This document shows, in pieces, positions 45,334 to 58,727 of a stretch of DNA of 64,000 bases. The stretch is from assembly GCF_001598435.1 (NCBI RefSeq), contig NZ_BCYY01000002.1:62001-126000 (forward strand), written 5' to 3'. Numbering within the stretch: position 1 is the stretch's first letter; each line of letters begins with the position of its first letter. The notes under the pieces are model-generated. The model had not been told where the DNA came from. It saw only the letters and a list, made by a program, of their open reading frames with translations, and ran no database searches. The position numbers and the translations under genes were made by a program. The stretch is from Sphingomonas pituitosa NBRC 102491. Its GTDB lineage: Bacteria; Pseudomonadota; Alphaproteobacteria; Sphingomonadales; Sphingomonadaceae.

Positions 45334-46665
45334 ATGGCCAATGCTCAGCTTGGTTCGACGCAGATCGAACATGACGCCCGCCTGATCAACACCTCGCACG
45401 GTGAAGATCACCTCCGCCCCGGCGATATCGCCATCGGCGTGGTCATCGGGCGAACGTCCGAGTTTTTCGACTTCTTCGTGTATGCGATCGCATCGGTGCT
45501 GGTGTTCCCGGCGCTGGTGTTTCCCTACATGGATCGGGTGACCGGCACCCTCTGGTCGTTCGCCTTGTTCCCGCTGGCCTTCATCGCCCGTCCTATCGGC
45601 ACACAGATCTTCATGCGCATTGACCGCCGTCATGGACGCGGCGCGAAACTCACCCTCGCGCTGTTCCTGCTGGGCACCGCGACGGTGACGATGGCATTCC
45701 TGCCCGGATACGCGCAGGTTGGCGCATGGTCGGCCATCCTGCTCGCCGCGCTTCGGATCCTGCAGGGCATCGCCTTGGGTGGCGCCTGGGACGGCCTCGC
45801 CTCGCTGCTTGCGCTCAACGCGCCGCCCGCGCGTCGCGGCTGGTACGCGATGGTGCCGCAGCTCGGCGCCCCGCTTGGCCTGATCGTTGCAAGCGGCCTG
45901 TTCGCCTATTTCCTCGGCGCGCTCGACTCGGCCGACTTCATGAGCTGGGGCTGGCGCTACCCGTTCTTCGTCGCCTTCGCGCTCAACGTGGTGGCGCTGT
46001 TCGCCCGCCTGCGCATGGTCGTCGCGCCCGAATATGTGAAGCTGTTCGAAAGCCGCGAGCTGACCCCGTCGCGTGTCACCGCGACGATCAAGGCGCAGTG
46101 GCGCAACATCATCATCGGTGCCTTCGCCCCGCTGGCGAGCTTTGCGCTCTTCCACATGGTCACCGTGTTCCCGCTCTCCTGGATCGCGCTCTACACGACC
46201 GAGGACATGACGCGCTTCCTGTGGATCGAGGTCGGCGCCGCCGCCTGCGGTCTGGTCGCGATCGTGATCTCGGGTATCCTCGCCGACCGGATCGGTCGCC
46301 GCTCGCTGCTCGGCTACACCGCCGCTGCGATCGCCGCCTATTCGGGCTTCGCGCCGCAGTTGCTCGAGCGCGGCAATGCCGGCGAAACGGTGTTCATGGT
46401 GCTTGGCTTCATCCTCCTCGGCCTGGCGTTCGGCCAGTCCTCGGGGGCGGTCGCGAGCAACTTCCCGAAGCGCGCCCGCTATACCGGGGCGGCGCTGACC
46501 TCGGACCTCGCCTGGCTGTTCGGCGCCGGCTTCGCGCCGCTCGCCGCGCTGCTGCTGGCCAGCAACTGGGGCGTGATCGCCTCGGGCCTGTACCTGCTCT
46601 CGGGTGCCGCCGGCACGCTGATCGCGCTCTACTTCAACAAGGAGCTCGGGCGCCGGCTCGACTGA
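45334..46665 (+). CDS. MFS transporter, metabolite:H+ symporter type
   Basis: A 443-residue protein with 12 predicted helices. GVVIGRTSEFFDFFVYAI in helix 1 and FIARPIGTQIFMRIDRRHGR between helices 2 and 3 match the MHS group (alpha-ketoglutarate/proline/shikimate permeases), as do the RILQGIALGGAWDG and ADRIGRRSLLGY loops. The substrate is unclear, probably a small organic acid. It is divergent from the cyo operon across a palindromic site. Confidence 0.88.
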   Translation: MANAQLGSTQIEHDARLINTSHGEDHLRPGDIAIGVVIGRTSEFFDFFVYAIASVLVFPALVFPYMDRVTGTLWSFALFPLAFIARPIGTQIFMRIDRRHGRGAKLTLALFLLGTATVTMAFLPGYAQVGAWSAILLAALRILQGIALGGAWDGLASLLALNAPPARRGWYAMVPQLGAPLGLIVASGLFAYFLGALDSADFMSWGWRYPFFVAFALNVVALFARLRMVVAPEYVKLFESRELTPSRVTATIKAQWRNIIIGAFAPLASFALFHMVTVFPLSWIALYTTEDMTRFLWIEVGAAACGLVAIVISGILADRIGRRSLLGYTAAAIAAYSGFAPQLLERGNAGETVFMVLGFILLGLAFGQSSGAVASNFPKRARYTGAALTSDLAWLFGAGFAPLAALLLASNWGVIASGLYLLSGAAGTLIALYFNKELGRRLD

Positions 46666-46704
46666 GCTTGACCGTACGGCTTGCCTAAGCTGCGTGCGAT
46701 CTCC

Positions 46705-46742
46705 AAAGGCCTCCTGTCCGCACCCGCGTTCAGGAGGCCTTT
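46705..46742 (+). terminator. Terminator after the MFS gene that contains the mazG ribosome binding site
   Basis: A perfect 12-bp stem AAAGGCCTCCTG/CAGGAGGCCTTT with a 14-base loop, followed by T's and the mazG ATG at 46746. The 3' arm contains AGGAGG (46732-46737), ideally spaced for that ATG. The hairpin thus ends the MFS transcript and, in read-through mRNA, would hide the mazG ribosome binding site. Confidence 0.8.
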
Positions 46743-46745
46743 TTC

Positions 46746-47498
46746 ATGACGTCCCCCACCGGCATCGATCGCCTGATCGCCATCATGGAACGGCTGCGCG
46801 ATCCGGAACGTGGCTGTGAGTGGGACGTCGCCCAGACCTTCGAGACCATCGCGCCCTACACGATCGAGGAAGCCTATGAGGTCGCCGACGCGATCGAGCG
46901 CGGCGATATCGCCGAACTGAAGGACGAGCTGGGCGACCTGCTGCTCCAGGTGGTATTCCATGCCCGCATCGCCGAGGAATCCGGCCAGTTCGCGCTGGCG
47001 GACGTGGTCACCTCGATCAGCGACAAGATGGAACGTCGCCACCCGCATATCTTCGGCGACGTTGCCGAGGGCGGCCATCACCTGTGGGAAGTCATCAAGG
47101 CCGAGGAGCGCGGCGCCAAGGGCGCGTCGAGCGCGCTCGACGGCGTCGCGATCGGCCTGCCCGCGCTGCTCCGCGCCGAGAAGCTCCAGAAGCGCGCGGC
47201 GCGCACCGGCTTCGACTGGCCGGATGCGACGGGCGCGCGGGAGAAGATCCTTGAGGAATTGGAGGAGGTCGAGACGGCCGAGAACGACGCGCATCGCGCC
47301 GAAGAGGTGGGCGACTTGCTGTTTGCGGTGGTGAACTTCGCCCGCAAGCTGGGCGTGGAGCCCGAGGCGGCGCTGCGCGCGGCGAACGGCAAGTTCGAGC
47401 GGCGCTTCAAGGCGATGGAAGATCGCGCCGGCGAGGCGTTCGTGGGGCTGGACCTGGAGGGCAAGGAAGCGCTTTGGCAGGTGGTGAAGCGGGGGTGA
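46746..47498 (+). CDS. mazG: Nucleoside triphosphate pyrophosphohydrolase MazG
   Basis: A 250-residue all-alpha NTP pyrophosphatase with two MazG repeats. The N-terminal DPERGCEWDVAQTFETI is diagnostic; metal-binding acidic clusters are in EEAYEVADAIE and ELKDELGDLLLQVVFHA, and the second repeat has EELEEVETAE and EEVGDLLFAVVNFARK. It removes non-canonical or excess NTPs. The ribosome binding site is inside the preceding terminator. It is convergent with hflX. Confidence 0.94.
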   Translation: MTSPTGIDRLIAIMERLRDPERGCEWDVAQTFETIAPYTIEEAYEVADAIERGDIAELKDELGDLLLQVVFHARIAEESGQFALADVVTSISDKMERRHPHIFGDVAEGGHHLWEVIKAEERGAKGASSALDGVAIGLPALLRAEKLQKRAARTGFDWPDATGAREKILEELEEVETAENDAHRAEEVGDLLFAVVNFARKLGVEPEAALRAANGKFERRFKAMEDRAGEAFVGLDLEGKEALWQVVKRG

Positions 47499-47536
47499 AG
47501 GGGTTCGGCTCTCCCGGCCGCCTCAACCTCTTAGCT

Positions 47537-47629
47537 GTCATCCCGGCGAAAGCCGGGATCCATTCGCCTCTCGCTTGAAGCAAGAGCCTCGACGGAGTGC
47601 CAATGGATTGCGGCTTTCGCCGGAATGAC
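47537..47629. repeat. Dispersed imperfect inverted repeat between mazG and hflX
   Basis: The outer arms GTCATCCCGGCGAAAGCCGG and (inverted) GGCTTTCGCCGGAATGAC pair across about 93 bases, each with internal hairpin potential. This unit is a common intergenic repeat type in sphingomonads and related alphaproteobacteria. It sits between convergent genes and may help terminate both. Confidence 0.75.
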
Positions 47630-47677
47630 GGCGTGAGATAAGTCTGCAAAAGCCAAGACGTCGAGAGCGTTTGCTCC

Positions 47678-48970
47678 CTACCCCCGCGTGACGAACCGCT
47701 CATAATCGCGCGGCGCCATCCGCACTTCGTACACCGCCTGCTCGTCTTCGATATGCTGCTCGATGACGTCGCCATGCTGGTGCAGCCATGCCGCCCCGGC
47801 GCCATCGGCCGGATCGAGCCGCAAGGTATAGCGGCGATGCCCCTCGGTAAGCCGGGCGGCCACGCCTTCGACCAGCGCGTCGACGCCCTCGCCCGTCAGC
47901 GCCGAAATCACCCGGACCTCGTCAGTGCGGCGTGCCGCAGTTGCCATGGCGTCCTCGCGCTGCTCCTCGTCGAGCAGGTCGAGCTTGTTCCACGCCTCGA
48001 AGCGCGGGGTATGCTCGGACACGCCGATTTCCTGCAGCACCTTCTCCACATCCGCGCGCTGCGCCTCGGTATCGGGATGCGCGATGTCGCGGACATGGAT
48101 CAGCAGGTCGGCCGAGACCACCTCTTCCAGCGTCGCCTTGAACGCGGCGACCAGCTGGGTCGGCAGTTCGGAGACGAAGCCCACCGTGTCCGACAGGATC
48201 GCCTTGTCGATGCCGGGCAGCGAGATCTGCCGCAGCGTCGGGTCGAGCGTTGCGAACAGCAGGTTCTCCGCCATCACCTCGGCGCCGGTCAGCCGGTTGA
48301 ACAGCGTCGACTTGCCCGCATTGGTATAGCCGACCAGCGCGACCACCGGCCAGGGCGCGCGCTGGCGCCGGTCGCGGTGGAGCGTACGGGTACGGCTGAC
48401 CTGGTCGAGCTCGCGCCGCAGCCGCGCCATGCGATCACGGATCAGTCGGCGGTCGGCTTCGATCTGGGTCTCGCCCGGGCCGCCGAGAAAGCCGAAGCCG
48501 CCGCGCTGCCGCTCGAGATGGGTCCAGCTGCGGACCAGCCGACCCGCCTGGTAATCGAGGTGGGCGAGTTCAACCTGCAGCCGCCCCTCGGCGGTACGGG
48601 CGCGCTCGCCGAAGATTTCGAGGATCAGGCCGGTGCGGTCAATCACCTTGCAGCCCAGCGCGGTCTCGAGGTTGCGCTGCTGCACCGGCGTAAGGCCGGC
48701 GTCGAACACCGCGAGCTGGAGTTCGCCGTCGCGGACCGTCTCGGCCAGGGCTTCCACCTGACCCGAGCCGATCAGCGTACCCGGCTTGGGCTGGCGCAGT
48801 CGAACGGCGACCCGCTCGACCACGTCGACGCCGATCGCCGCGGCGAGGCCGGCAGTTTCCTCCAGCCGCGCCTCGGCGTCGCGCGAGCTTCCGCCCATGT
48901 CGGGATAGACGACAAGCGCGCGTGCGCCCCGCGCGAATTCGTCGGGGTCGCGCTCGAAACCAGTGCTCAT
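47678..48970 (-). CDS. hflX: GTPase HflX
   Basis: A 430-residue ribosome-associated GTPase. The N-terminal nucleotide-binding domain has GSGQVEAL, the middle region GGFGFLGGPGETQIEADRR, and the G domain GYTNAGKSTLFN (G1), DPTLRQ, DTVGF (G3) and NKLDL (G4). HflX splits stalled or heat-damaged 70S ribosomes. It starts seven bases after the hfq stop, the usual hfq-hflX pair. Confidence 0.95.
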   Translation of the reverse strand: MSTGFERDPDEFARGARALVVYPDMGGSSRDAEARLEETAGLAAAIGVDVVERVAVRLRQPKPGTLIGSGQVEALAETVRDGELQLAVFDAGLTPVQQRNLETALGCKVIDRTGLILEIFGERARTAEGRLQVELAHLDYQAGRLVRSWTHLERQRGGFGFLGGPGETQIEADRRLIRDRMARLRRELDQVSRTRTLHRDRRQRAPWPVVALVGYTNAGKSTLFNRLTGAEVMAENLLFATLDPTLRQISLPGIDKAILSDTVGFVSELPTQLVAAFKATLEEVVSADLLIHVRDIAHPDTEAQRADVEKVLQEIGVSEHTPRFEAWNKLDLLDEEQREDAMATAARRTDEVRVISALTGEGVDALVEGVAARLTEGHRRYTLRLDPADGAGAAWLHQHGDVIEQHIEDEQAVYEVRMAPRDYERFVTRG

Positions 48971-48977
48971 GCGAGGA

Positions 48978-49469
48978 TCAATCCTCGTCGCCGCCGTTGG
49001 TTTCCTCGGCGAGGTTCAGCGGATGCGCAGGCTGGATGGTGGAAACGGCATGCTTGTAGACCAGCTGGGCCATGCCCTCGCGCTGGAGCAGCATGCAGAA
49101 CAGGTCGAACGCGGCAATCTGGCCCTGGAGCATCACGCCGTTCACCAGGAACATCGTGACGTTTTCCTGCGCCTTGCGCACGGCGTTGAGGAAGATTTCC
49201 TGCAGCACCGGGTTCTTGTGCTGATATTCGCCCGCCGCATCGAGCAGCGCGGCAAGGTCCATCGGACCCGACGGCATGATCGTCGAAATGGCGTGCTTGT
49301 AGATCAGCTGCGACTGGCCGTCGCGACGGAGCAGCACCGAAAAATTATCGAACCAGGTCACGATGCCCTGGAGCTTGACGCCCTTGACGAGGAACATCGT
49401 CACCGGCGTCTTCGACCGGCGCAGTGAGTTGAGGAACAGGTCCTGAAGCGAAGTCTGCTTCTCTGCCAT
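48978..49469 (-). CDS. hfq: Tandem-domain Hfq RNA chaperone (two fused Hfq units)
   Basis: A 163-residue protein, about twice the usual Hfq size. Two complete Sm/Hfq domains are fused: residues 8-71 ([36 protein letters not shown]) and 89-152 ([36 protein letters not shown]), joined by a 17-residue linker. The start at 49469 follows a purine-rich site. Rim basic residues differ (RRSK against RKAQ), so the repeats may have specialised. Three such chains could form a pseudo-hexamer. It lies between ntrX and hflX. Confidence 0.95.
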   Translation of the reverse strand: MAEKQTSLQDLFLNSLRRSKTPVTMFLVKGVKLQGIVTWFDNFSVLLRRDGQSQLIYKHAISTIMPSGPMDLAALLDAAGEYQHKNPVLQEIFLNAVRKAQENVTMFLVNGVMLQGQIAAFDLFCMLLQREGMAQLVYKHAVSTIQPAHPLNLAEETNGGDED

Positions 49470-49593
49470 ATGGTGGCTCCACTTATTTTTGGCGGGATTT
49501 GTCCCGCGGTGCGCCGTTCCCGGCGTCAGGGTCGGCGCCACCCCGGCGCCGGGATCCAATCTAGGGTGTTCCGGCCTTTCCGTCCATAGTGGC

Positions 49594-50969
<1,376 letters not shown>

Positions 50970-50973
<4 letters not shown>

Positions 50974-53237
50974 GTTCTGCTTCCGGTTCGGGTGAGCATC
51001 GCCGGTCGCGCGTCCCTCGCGTCGTCCGGCATGTCGGTGAGCGCGACGCCGGCGAGCATCGCGGTGTCGAAGCACAGGGTCACGCACGTGCCGCCGCCCG
51101 GGCGATCGGCAAAGCTGATCGTGCCGCAATGCTCCTCGACGATCTTCTTCACGATCGCGAGGCCCAGGCCGGTGCCGCGGCTGCGCGTCGTCATATAGGG
51201 CTCGACGATCCGGTCGCGCTCGACCGGCAGGCCGACGCCATTGTCGGCCAGGGTCAGCACCAGCTTGTCGTCGGCCTCGGGCTGGATGGTGAGGTGCACC
51301 TCGCCCTGGGGCAGCGCCGCCCCCTGCCCGGCAGCCTCGTTGCGCGCCTCGATCGCTTCCACGGCGTTCTTCACGACGTTGGTCAGCGCCTGGCCGACCT
51401 GACGACGATCGCACACGAGCGACGGCGCGGGATCAGGGGCGTCGAGCGTGAACCGCAGCGCCGGGTGCGCCACTTCGTGCAGGAACATTGCCTGGCGCGC
51501 GATGTCGAGCAGCGACTCACGGCGGAACATCGGCTTCGGCATGCGCGCGAACGAGGAGAACTCGTCGACCATCCGCCGCAGATCGCCGACCTGACGCACG
51601 ATCGTTTCGGTAAGCCGCGCGAAAACCCCGTCGCTCTGGTCGACCTGCTTGCCATAGCGGCGCTGAAGCCGCTCGGCGGCGAGCTGGATCGGGGTGAGCG
51701 GGTTCTTGATCTCATGTGCGATGCGGCGGGCGACATCCGCCCAGGCGGCGCGGCGCTGGTCGTTCAGCTGCTGGGTGATGTCGTCGAAGGTCAGCACCTG
51801 GCCGCCTTCGTCCGAAGTCACCTTCACCGCCAGCGTCCGGGCCTCGCTACCGCTGGCGACCTGTACGATACCCTCCCGGTCGCCGCTGGCGAGCATCGCG
51901 TCCAGCTCGGGAGCAAGCGCGCCGAGCGGCTGGCCGACGGCGTCCTCGGCCGTATGGCGCAGCAGCGCGTTGGCCGAGGCGTTGATCAGACGCACGCGGT
52001 GATCGCTGCCGATCGCGATCACCCCTGCGGAAACGCCGGACATCACCGCCTCGATCAGCGCGCGGCGGCTGTCGAGCTGGGCGTTGGCGGTGACGAGCGC
52101 GTTGGTCTGGTCCTGCAGCCGCTCGGTCATGCTGTTGAACGCGATGCCGAGCGTGGCGATCTCGTCGATCGTATCCGGCGTCGGCACCCGCGCGCTGAGG
52201 TCGCCGTCCGCCACCTGGCCGGCGGCCTGGACGAGTTGGTCGACCGGCCGTACCAGCCGGTCCGCCACCGCTAGCGCGATCCACGTCGCGATGCTGACGA
52301 TCAACAGTGCGACGCCGAACAGCACAGCGTTGAACTGCAGCTGGAGCGATCGGGAGCGTGCGATCAGCGCCGCATATTCCTGCCCGATCCGATCCGACGC
52401 GAGGTTCTGGCGGTTGAGAAAATCGACATTGTTCGGCGTCGCCACATAGAGGAACAGGTTCGCCGACCGATCGACCGGCGTCACCACCCACACCATCTCG
52501 GAGTCATAGTTGATGTAGGTGTCCTCGTTGCGCAGGACGTTCAGCACCTTGCCCGACACACGCCGCGTGAAGGTAGGCGCGGACGGCGCCTCATAGGCAT
52601 AAAGCGCGTCTACCCGCTTGCCGTCGACCACGCGGAACAAGACCGACTGGAAGAACTGACGGAAATAGGTCTGGCGCAGGAACCAGTCCTCGAACAGCGG
52701 CGAGCGTTCGGGCACCTTGGGCGCGGTTTCGAGCATGTCGCTCACCATCTGAAGCGCCTCGCGCCGCCAGCGCTGGATCACCAGCGCCTTGCCCTCGTTG
52801 GCGAGCGCCTGGGTGGAGTTGAGCGCGTTGCGCGTGCGCTCCGATCCCCAGAGCTGAACGCCCGACTGGAACATGATCGACGCCGCGATCACCGCCAGCA
52901 CGATCGGCACGCTGGCCATCAGCGAGAACACCGCGACGAGGCGCACGTGCAGCCGTCCGCCGCCCGCCAGCGCCGAACGCGCCGTCCGCGTCAGCGCGAT
53001 CCTGCGCCCGATCAGCACGATCAGCGCAACATAGGGCAGCAGATTGACGAGCAGCAGCGCCGCGGCGACGCCGGGGCTGAACAGCTGCTGGTGCGAGTGC
53101 TGCCGAACGAACCAGTAGGTTACGATGGGGGTTGCGATGGCCAGCGCCAGCACAAAGAATTCAATCAGCCGAAACGCCCTGCTGGGGCGCGACCAATCCT
53201 GCGGGCTATCGAGACTCGTTGGAGCTACGGCGACCAT
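50970..53237 (-). CDS. ntrY: Sensor histidine kinase NtrY
   Basis: A 755-residue membrane kinase. I take the ATG at 53237 after AAGGGGG; a GTG at 53297 would extend it. It has membrane helices near 24-45, 54-76 and 92-115, a large extracytoplasmic region, another helix near 300, then HAMP (LVQAAGQVADGDLSARV), PAS (VMSGVSAGVIAIGSD), and a kinase core with His in RRIAHEIKNPLTPIQ and GTGLGLAIV. It pairs with NtrX. Confidence 0.94.
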
Positions 53238-53330
53238 TGCCCCCTTGATACACAGGGATTGTGGCCAAAAGAACACATAATATTGCCGGATTGTCACTCC
53301 AATGCATCGATCCGGCGCATATCGGGTGTC

Positions 53331-54766
<1,436 letters not shown>

Positions 54767-54770
<4 letters not shown>

Positions 54771-55876
54771 GCCACGGCTCGCGGCAGCAGGATGCGGAAC
54801 ACCGTTACCTCCGGTTCGCGTTCGCGGGCATATTGGACGATGCCGCCCATGTCCCGCACCAGTTTCTCGACGAGGGGGAGCCCCAGCCCCTTGCCCTCCG
54901 GCTTGCCCGAGACGAACGGCTCGAACAGATGCTCGGCGATGTCGGCCGGGGCGCCGGGCCCATTGTCCATTACGCAGATCTCGATCGGCAGCGGCCGGCG
55001 CGGCTGGCCGGGGCCGGCATTGACCGACATGCCGTGGCGGAACGCCGTCGACAGAATGATCCGCGGTTGCGCCAAGCCCTTCAGCGCCTCGGCCGCATTC
55101 TTGAGCAGGTTGATCAGCACCTGGACGAACGCGTCGCGATCGACCAGCACCGGCGGCAGCGACGGATCGAACCATTCCTCGATGACGATCCCGCGCGCGA
55201 ACCCGGCCAGCGCGACGCGGCGGCCATGGTCGAGCAGCGGGTAGATGTTGGTCGGCACCAAGTCGAGCGGCCGGGTATCGGTGAAATCCTGCATCCGATC
55301 GATCAGGGCAGCGATGCGATCCACTTCCGTGGTGATCAGCCGGGTGAGTTCGCCGTTGCTCTCGGGATCGCCGCCGCTCTGGAGCAGCTGCGCCGCCCCC
55401 CGGATGCCGGAGAGCGGGTTCTTGATCTCGTGCCCCAGCATGGCCGCCGCGCCGATCGCCGCACGCGCACCGGCGGTTCGATCGAGCCCATGGCCCATCT
55501 TGCGTGCCTGGGGGGCGTGGTGGAGCGTCACGATCCGCCAGCCGGGATGATCGGGCACCTGGCTTTCCAGGAAGTCGACGCGCAGCCTTGTGCCGCGGAC
55601 CGCCTCGATCTCGGCGTCGAACGCCGCGAAACCGCGCCCGTCGCGGCGGCCGGCATAATCCTCGGGCGGCAGCAGCACCGCGTCATAGGGCTGGCCGACC
55701 ATGCTGGTCTCGCTATGGTTGAGCAGCACCTCGCACGCCGGGTTGGCATGGGCGATGCGCCCGTCCGGATCGAGCACGAGCACCGCCACCGGCAGCGCGC
55801 CGAACAGCTCGGCGAAACTGGGTCCTTCGGCGGTTTGCGGGCGGAACCGCTTCAGGCCGCCGCGCGGGAGAGCCAC
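54767..55876 (-). CDS. ntrB: Nitrogen sensor kinase NtrB
   Basis: A soluble histidine kinase of about 369 residues: PAS domain ([24 protein letters not shown]), H-box [18 protein letters not shown]-box [12 protein letters not shown] and G-box [12 protein letters not shown]. No membrane helix, as expected for NtrB. I place the start at a GTG at 55876, which overlaps dusB by 25 bases; a CTG at 55855 is the alternative. It phosphorylates NtrC under PII control. Confidence 0.93.
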
Positions 55877-56850
55877 GGCTCGTAGAACTCCGCCAGCATG
55901 TCGAGCACCTTCACCGGATCGACGACCTGGTTCACCTTGTTCCGGAACTCGGCCGAGCCGTGCAGCCCCTTGGTGTACCAGCCGAGATGCTTGCGCATCA
56001 TGTTGACGCCGACCTCGTTGCCGTAATGGGCGAGAGTTTCGACATAATGCTCGGTAAGCACGCGATATTGTTCTTCGATCGAGGGCTCGGGCTTGTCGCC
56101 CTTGCCGGTCAGCGCGTCCATCACCTGGCGGAGGATCCACGGCTTGCCATAGGCGCCGCGACCGATCATCACGCCGTCCGCGCCCGATTGCGCCAGCGCC
56201 TCGCGGGCGTCGGCCACCGAGCAGATGTCGCCGTTGACGATCACCGGGATCGACACCGCGTCCTTCACCCGCCGCACGAAGCTCCAGTCCGCGCTGCCGC
56301 GGTACATCTGGTTACGAGTGCGGCCATGGACCGTCACCAGCTTGGCGCCGAGATCCTGCGCGATGCGGGCAAGGTCGGGGGCGTTGAGGCTGTCATGGTC
56401 CCAGCCCATCCGCATCTTGACGGTAACCGGCGCGCGCACCGCATCGACGCAGGCGCGGATGATCGCGCCGGCATGGTCCAGGTCGCGCATCAGCGCCGAG
56501 CCGGCGTCGCCGTTGGTGACCTTGCGGACGGGGCAGCCCATGTTGATGTCGATGATCGCGGCACCGCGATCCTCGTTGAGCTTGGCCGCCTCGGCCATTT
56601 CGTGCGGCGTGCAGCCGACCAGCTGCATCGACACCGGCTCCTCGATCGGGTCCCAGGCCGCCTTCTGCACCGATTGCCGCGTCTCGCGGATCGCGGCGGC
56701 GCTGGCGATCATCTCGGTGACGTTGAGGCCCGAGCCGAAGCGCCGCACTGCCCGCCGGAACGGCAGGTCGGTCACGCCGGTCATCGGCGCAAGCAGCACC
56801 GGGGCTTCGACCCGCACGGGGCCGATCTGGATGGGGGCGAGTTCGCTCAT
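55852..56850 (-). CDS. dusB: tRNA-dihydrouridine synthase (DusB/NifR3 family)
   Basis: A 332-residue FMN enzyme reducing uridine in t[18 protein letters not shown], the catalytic Cys in [32 protein letters not shown] and [13 protein letters not shown] are diagnostic. I chose [11 protein letters not shown] at 56850 as the start. It precedes ntrB, the classic nifR3-ntrB-ntrC order of alphaproteobacteria. Confidence 0.95.
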   Translation of the reverse strand: MSELAPIQIGPVRVEAPVLLAPMTGVTDLPFRRAVRRFGSGLNVTEMIASAAAIRETRQSVQKAAWDPIEEPVSMQLVGCTPHEMAEAAKLNEDRGAAIIDINMGCPVRKVTNGDAGSALMRDLDHAGAIIRACVDAVRAPVTVKMRMGWDHDSLNAPDLARIAQDLGAKLVTVHGRTRNQMYRGSADWSFVRRVKDAVSIPVIVNGDICSVADAREALAQSGADGVMIGRGAYGKPWILRQVMDALTGKGDKPEPSIEEQYRVLTEHYVETLAHYGNEVGVNMMRKHLGWYTKGLHGSAEFRNKVNQVVDPVKVLDMLAEFYEPWLSRAAA

Positions 56851-56993
56851 CAATTCTGCCTGAAAATCAGGCACGCGATGTAGCGATGCGGGCACGGAAG
56901 GGCAAGGTCGCAGAAATCCGCGCCGCCGTGACATAGCGTTGCGCGCTCCGCGGGGCCCTACCGCCGGTCTGCAAACTTCGCTAGGCGGCAGCG

Positions 56994-58151
56994 ATGACTG
57001 TCTTCAGGACCGCCGCCATCCTCGTCGCCGCCGGCAGCGGCACCCGCGCCGGGGGCAGCGTGCCCAAACAATATGCACTGCTGGGCGGCAAACCGCTGCT
57101 CGCCCATGCGCACCAGGCGCTCAGTAGCCATCCGAAGATCGATGCGGTGCTCACCGTGATCGGCAAAGGACAGGAGGCGCTGCTCGAAGCCGCCTTGGGC
57201 ACCACGCCGTTCGTCACCGGCGGCGCCACGCGGCGCGAGTCGGTGCGGAGCGGGCTGGAGGCGCTGCTCGCCGGCAACTTCACGCACGTCCTGATCCACG
57301 ACGCCGCCCGCCCTTTCCTGCCCGCTCGGGTGATCGATGACCTGCTGGCCAGCCTCGATGCATCGGGCGGGGCGATCCCCGCCCTCCCCGTCGCCGATAC
57401 ACTGGTGCGCGGCGAAGGTGCGCTGATCGGGGACACCGTCGCCCGCGACGCGCTGTACCGCGTCCAGACCCCCCAGGCCTTCGCCTTCGACGCCATTCTC
57501 GACGCGCATCGCCGCTGGCCCGCCGGGCAGGAGGCGACCGACGACGCCCAGATGCTGCGCGCGATAGGCCACCAGGTGGCGCTCGTCCCCGGAGACCCCA
57601 TGCTCGAAAAGATCACCCACCCCGCCGATTTTGCCACTGCCGAAACGCGCCTTGCCGCCGCGATGCGCGTCCGCACCGCCACCGGCTATGACGTCCACCG
57701 CTTCGCCGAGGGCGAGGCATTGTGGCTCGGCGGCGTGCGCATTCCCCACAGCAAGGGCCTGTCCGGCCATAGCGACGCCGACGTGGCGCTCCACGCGATT
57801 ACCGATGCGCTGCTCGGCACGATCGGCGCGGGCGATATCGGCATGCATTTCCCGCCGAGCGACCCGCAATGGCGCGGGGCGGCCTCGGCCCGCTTTCTCG
57901 AACATGCAGCCTCGCTGGTTGCGGCCGAGGGCGGCATCCTCGATTTCATCGACGTGACGCTGATCTGCGAGGCGCCCAAGATCGGCCCCCATCGCGAGGC
58001 GATCCGCGCCTCGATCGCGGCGATCCTGGGTCTCGATCCGGGACAGGTCAGCGTGAAGGCGACGACCACCGAACGCCTGGGATTCACCGGTCGCGGCGAG
58101 GGGATGGCGGCGCAGGCTGTGGCGACGGTACGCGTGCCTGCAAGGAACTGA
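56994..58151 (+). CDS. ispDF: Bifunctional IspD/IspF enzyme of the MEP pathway
   Basis: A 385-residue fusion. Residues about 1-218 are the cytidylyltransferase IspD ([47 protein letters not shown]), and from about 225 the MECDP synthase IspF ([46 protein letters not shown]). The fusion is typical of alphaproteobacteria. It supplies isoprenoid precursors along with dxr at 23 kb. Confidence 0.96.
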   Translation: MTVFRTAAILVAAGSGTRAGGSVPKQYALLGGKPLLAHAHQALSSHPKIDAVLTVIGKGQEALLEAALGTTPFVTGGATRRESVRSGLEALLAGNFTHVLIHDAARPFLPARVIDDLLASLDASGGAIPALPVADTLVRGEGALIGDTVARDALYRVQTPQAFAFDAILDAHRRWPAGQEATDDAQMLRAIGHQVALVPGDPMLEKITHPADFATAETRLAAAMRVRTATGYDVHRFAEGEALWLGGVRIPHSKGLSGHSDADVALHAITDALLGTIGAGDIGMHFPPSDPQWRGAASARFLEHAASLVAAEGGILDFIDVTLICEAPKIGPHREAIRASIAAILGLDPGQVSVKATTTERLGFTGRGEGMAAQAVATVRVPARN

Positions 58152-58190
58152 CTCGTACAACCGATCAACCGGTGGCAAGGGGGCGCCGCT

Positions 58191-58727
58191 ATGGACACGA
58201 TTCTTCCCACCGAACTCGTAGAAGCCGCGCGCAAGGTCATTGACGCAAACCGTCTTGCCGGTCGCCGCGTCGCCGTTGCCGAAAGCTGCACCGGCGGCCT
58301 CGTCTCCGCCGCGCTTACCGAGCTGCCGGGTTCGTCCGACGTCTTCGACGCCGGGTTCGTCACCTATTCCAACGACGCCAAGATGGACGTGCTGAAGGTG
58401 AGCCTCGACGTGCTCGAAACCTTCGGCGCGGTTTCGATCGCGGTCGCCTGGAGCATGGCGCAGGGCGTGCTGGAGCGCACCAAGGCTGATGTCGCGGTGG
58501 CGATCACCGGCATTGCCGGCCCGGGCGGCGCTACCGAGAACAAGCCGGTCGGCACCGTCGTCTTCGCCCAGGCGATTCGCGGCGCCGATCCCAAGCACGT
58601 CGTCGCCGACGCGCGCCATTTCGAGGACAATGGCCGCGGCGGCATCCGCCTTCAGGCGGCGTTGTGCGCGCTCGACTTGTTGATGCCGTCGCCGGCAGCG
58701 CCGGTCGAGGAACCCGAAGCCGCATAA
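58191..58727 (+). CDS. pncC: CinA-family nicotinamide-nucleotide amidohydrolase
   Basis: A 178-residue protein equal to the C-terminal domain of CinA. VAVAESCTGGLVSAALTELPGSSDVF and VAITGIAGPGGATENKPVGTV are the family signatures; the active-site Ser is in ESCTGG. It deamidates NMN back to NaMN in NAD salvage. It follows ispDF by 39 bases. Its last 76 bases overlap the 3' end of the COQ10-like gene on the opposite strand. Confidence 0.92.
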   Translation: MDTILPTELVEAARKVIDANRLAGRRVAVAESCTGGLVSAALTELPGSSDVFDAGFVTYSNDAKMDVLKVSLDVLETFGAVSIAVAWSMAQGVLERTKADVAVAITGIAGPGGATENKPVGTVVFAQAIRGADPKHVVADARHFEDNGRGGIRLQAALCALDLLMPSPAAPVEEPEAA

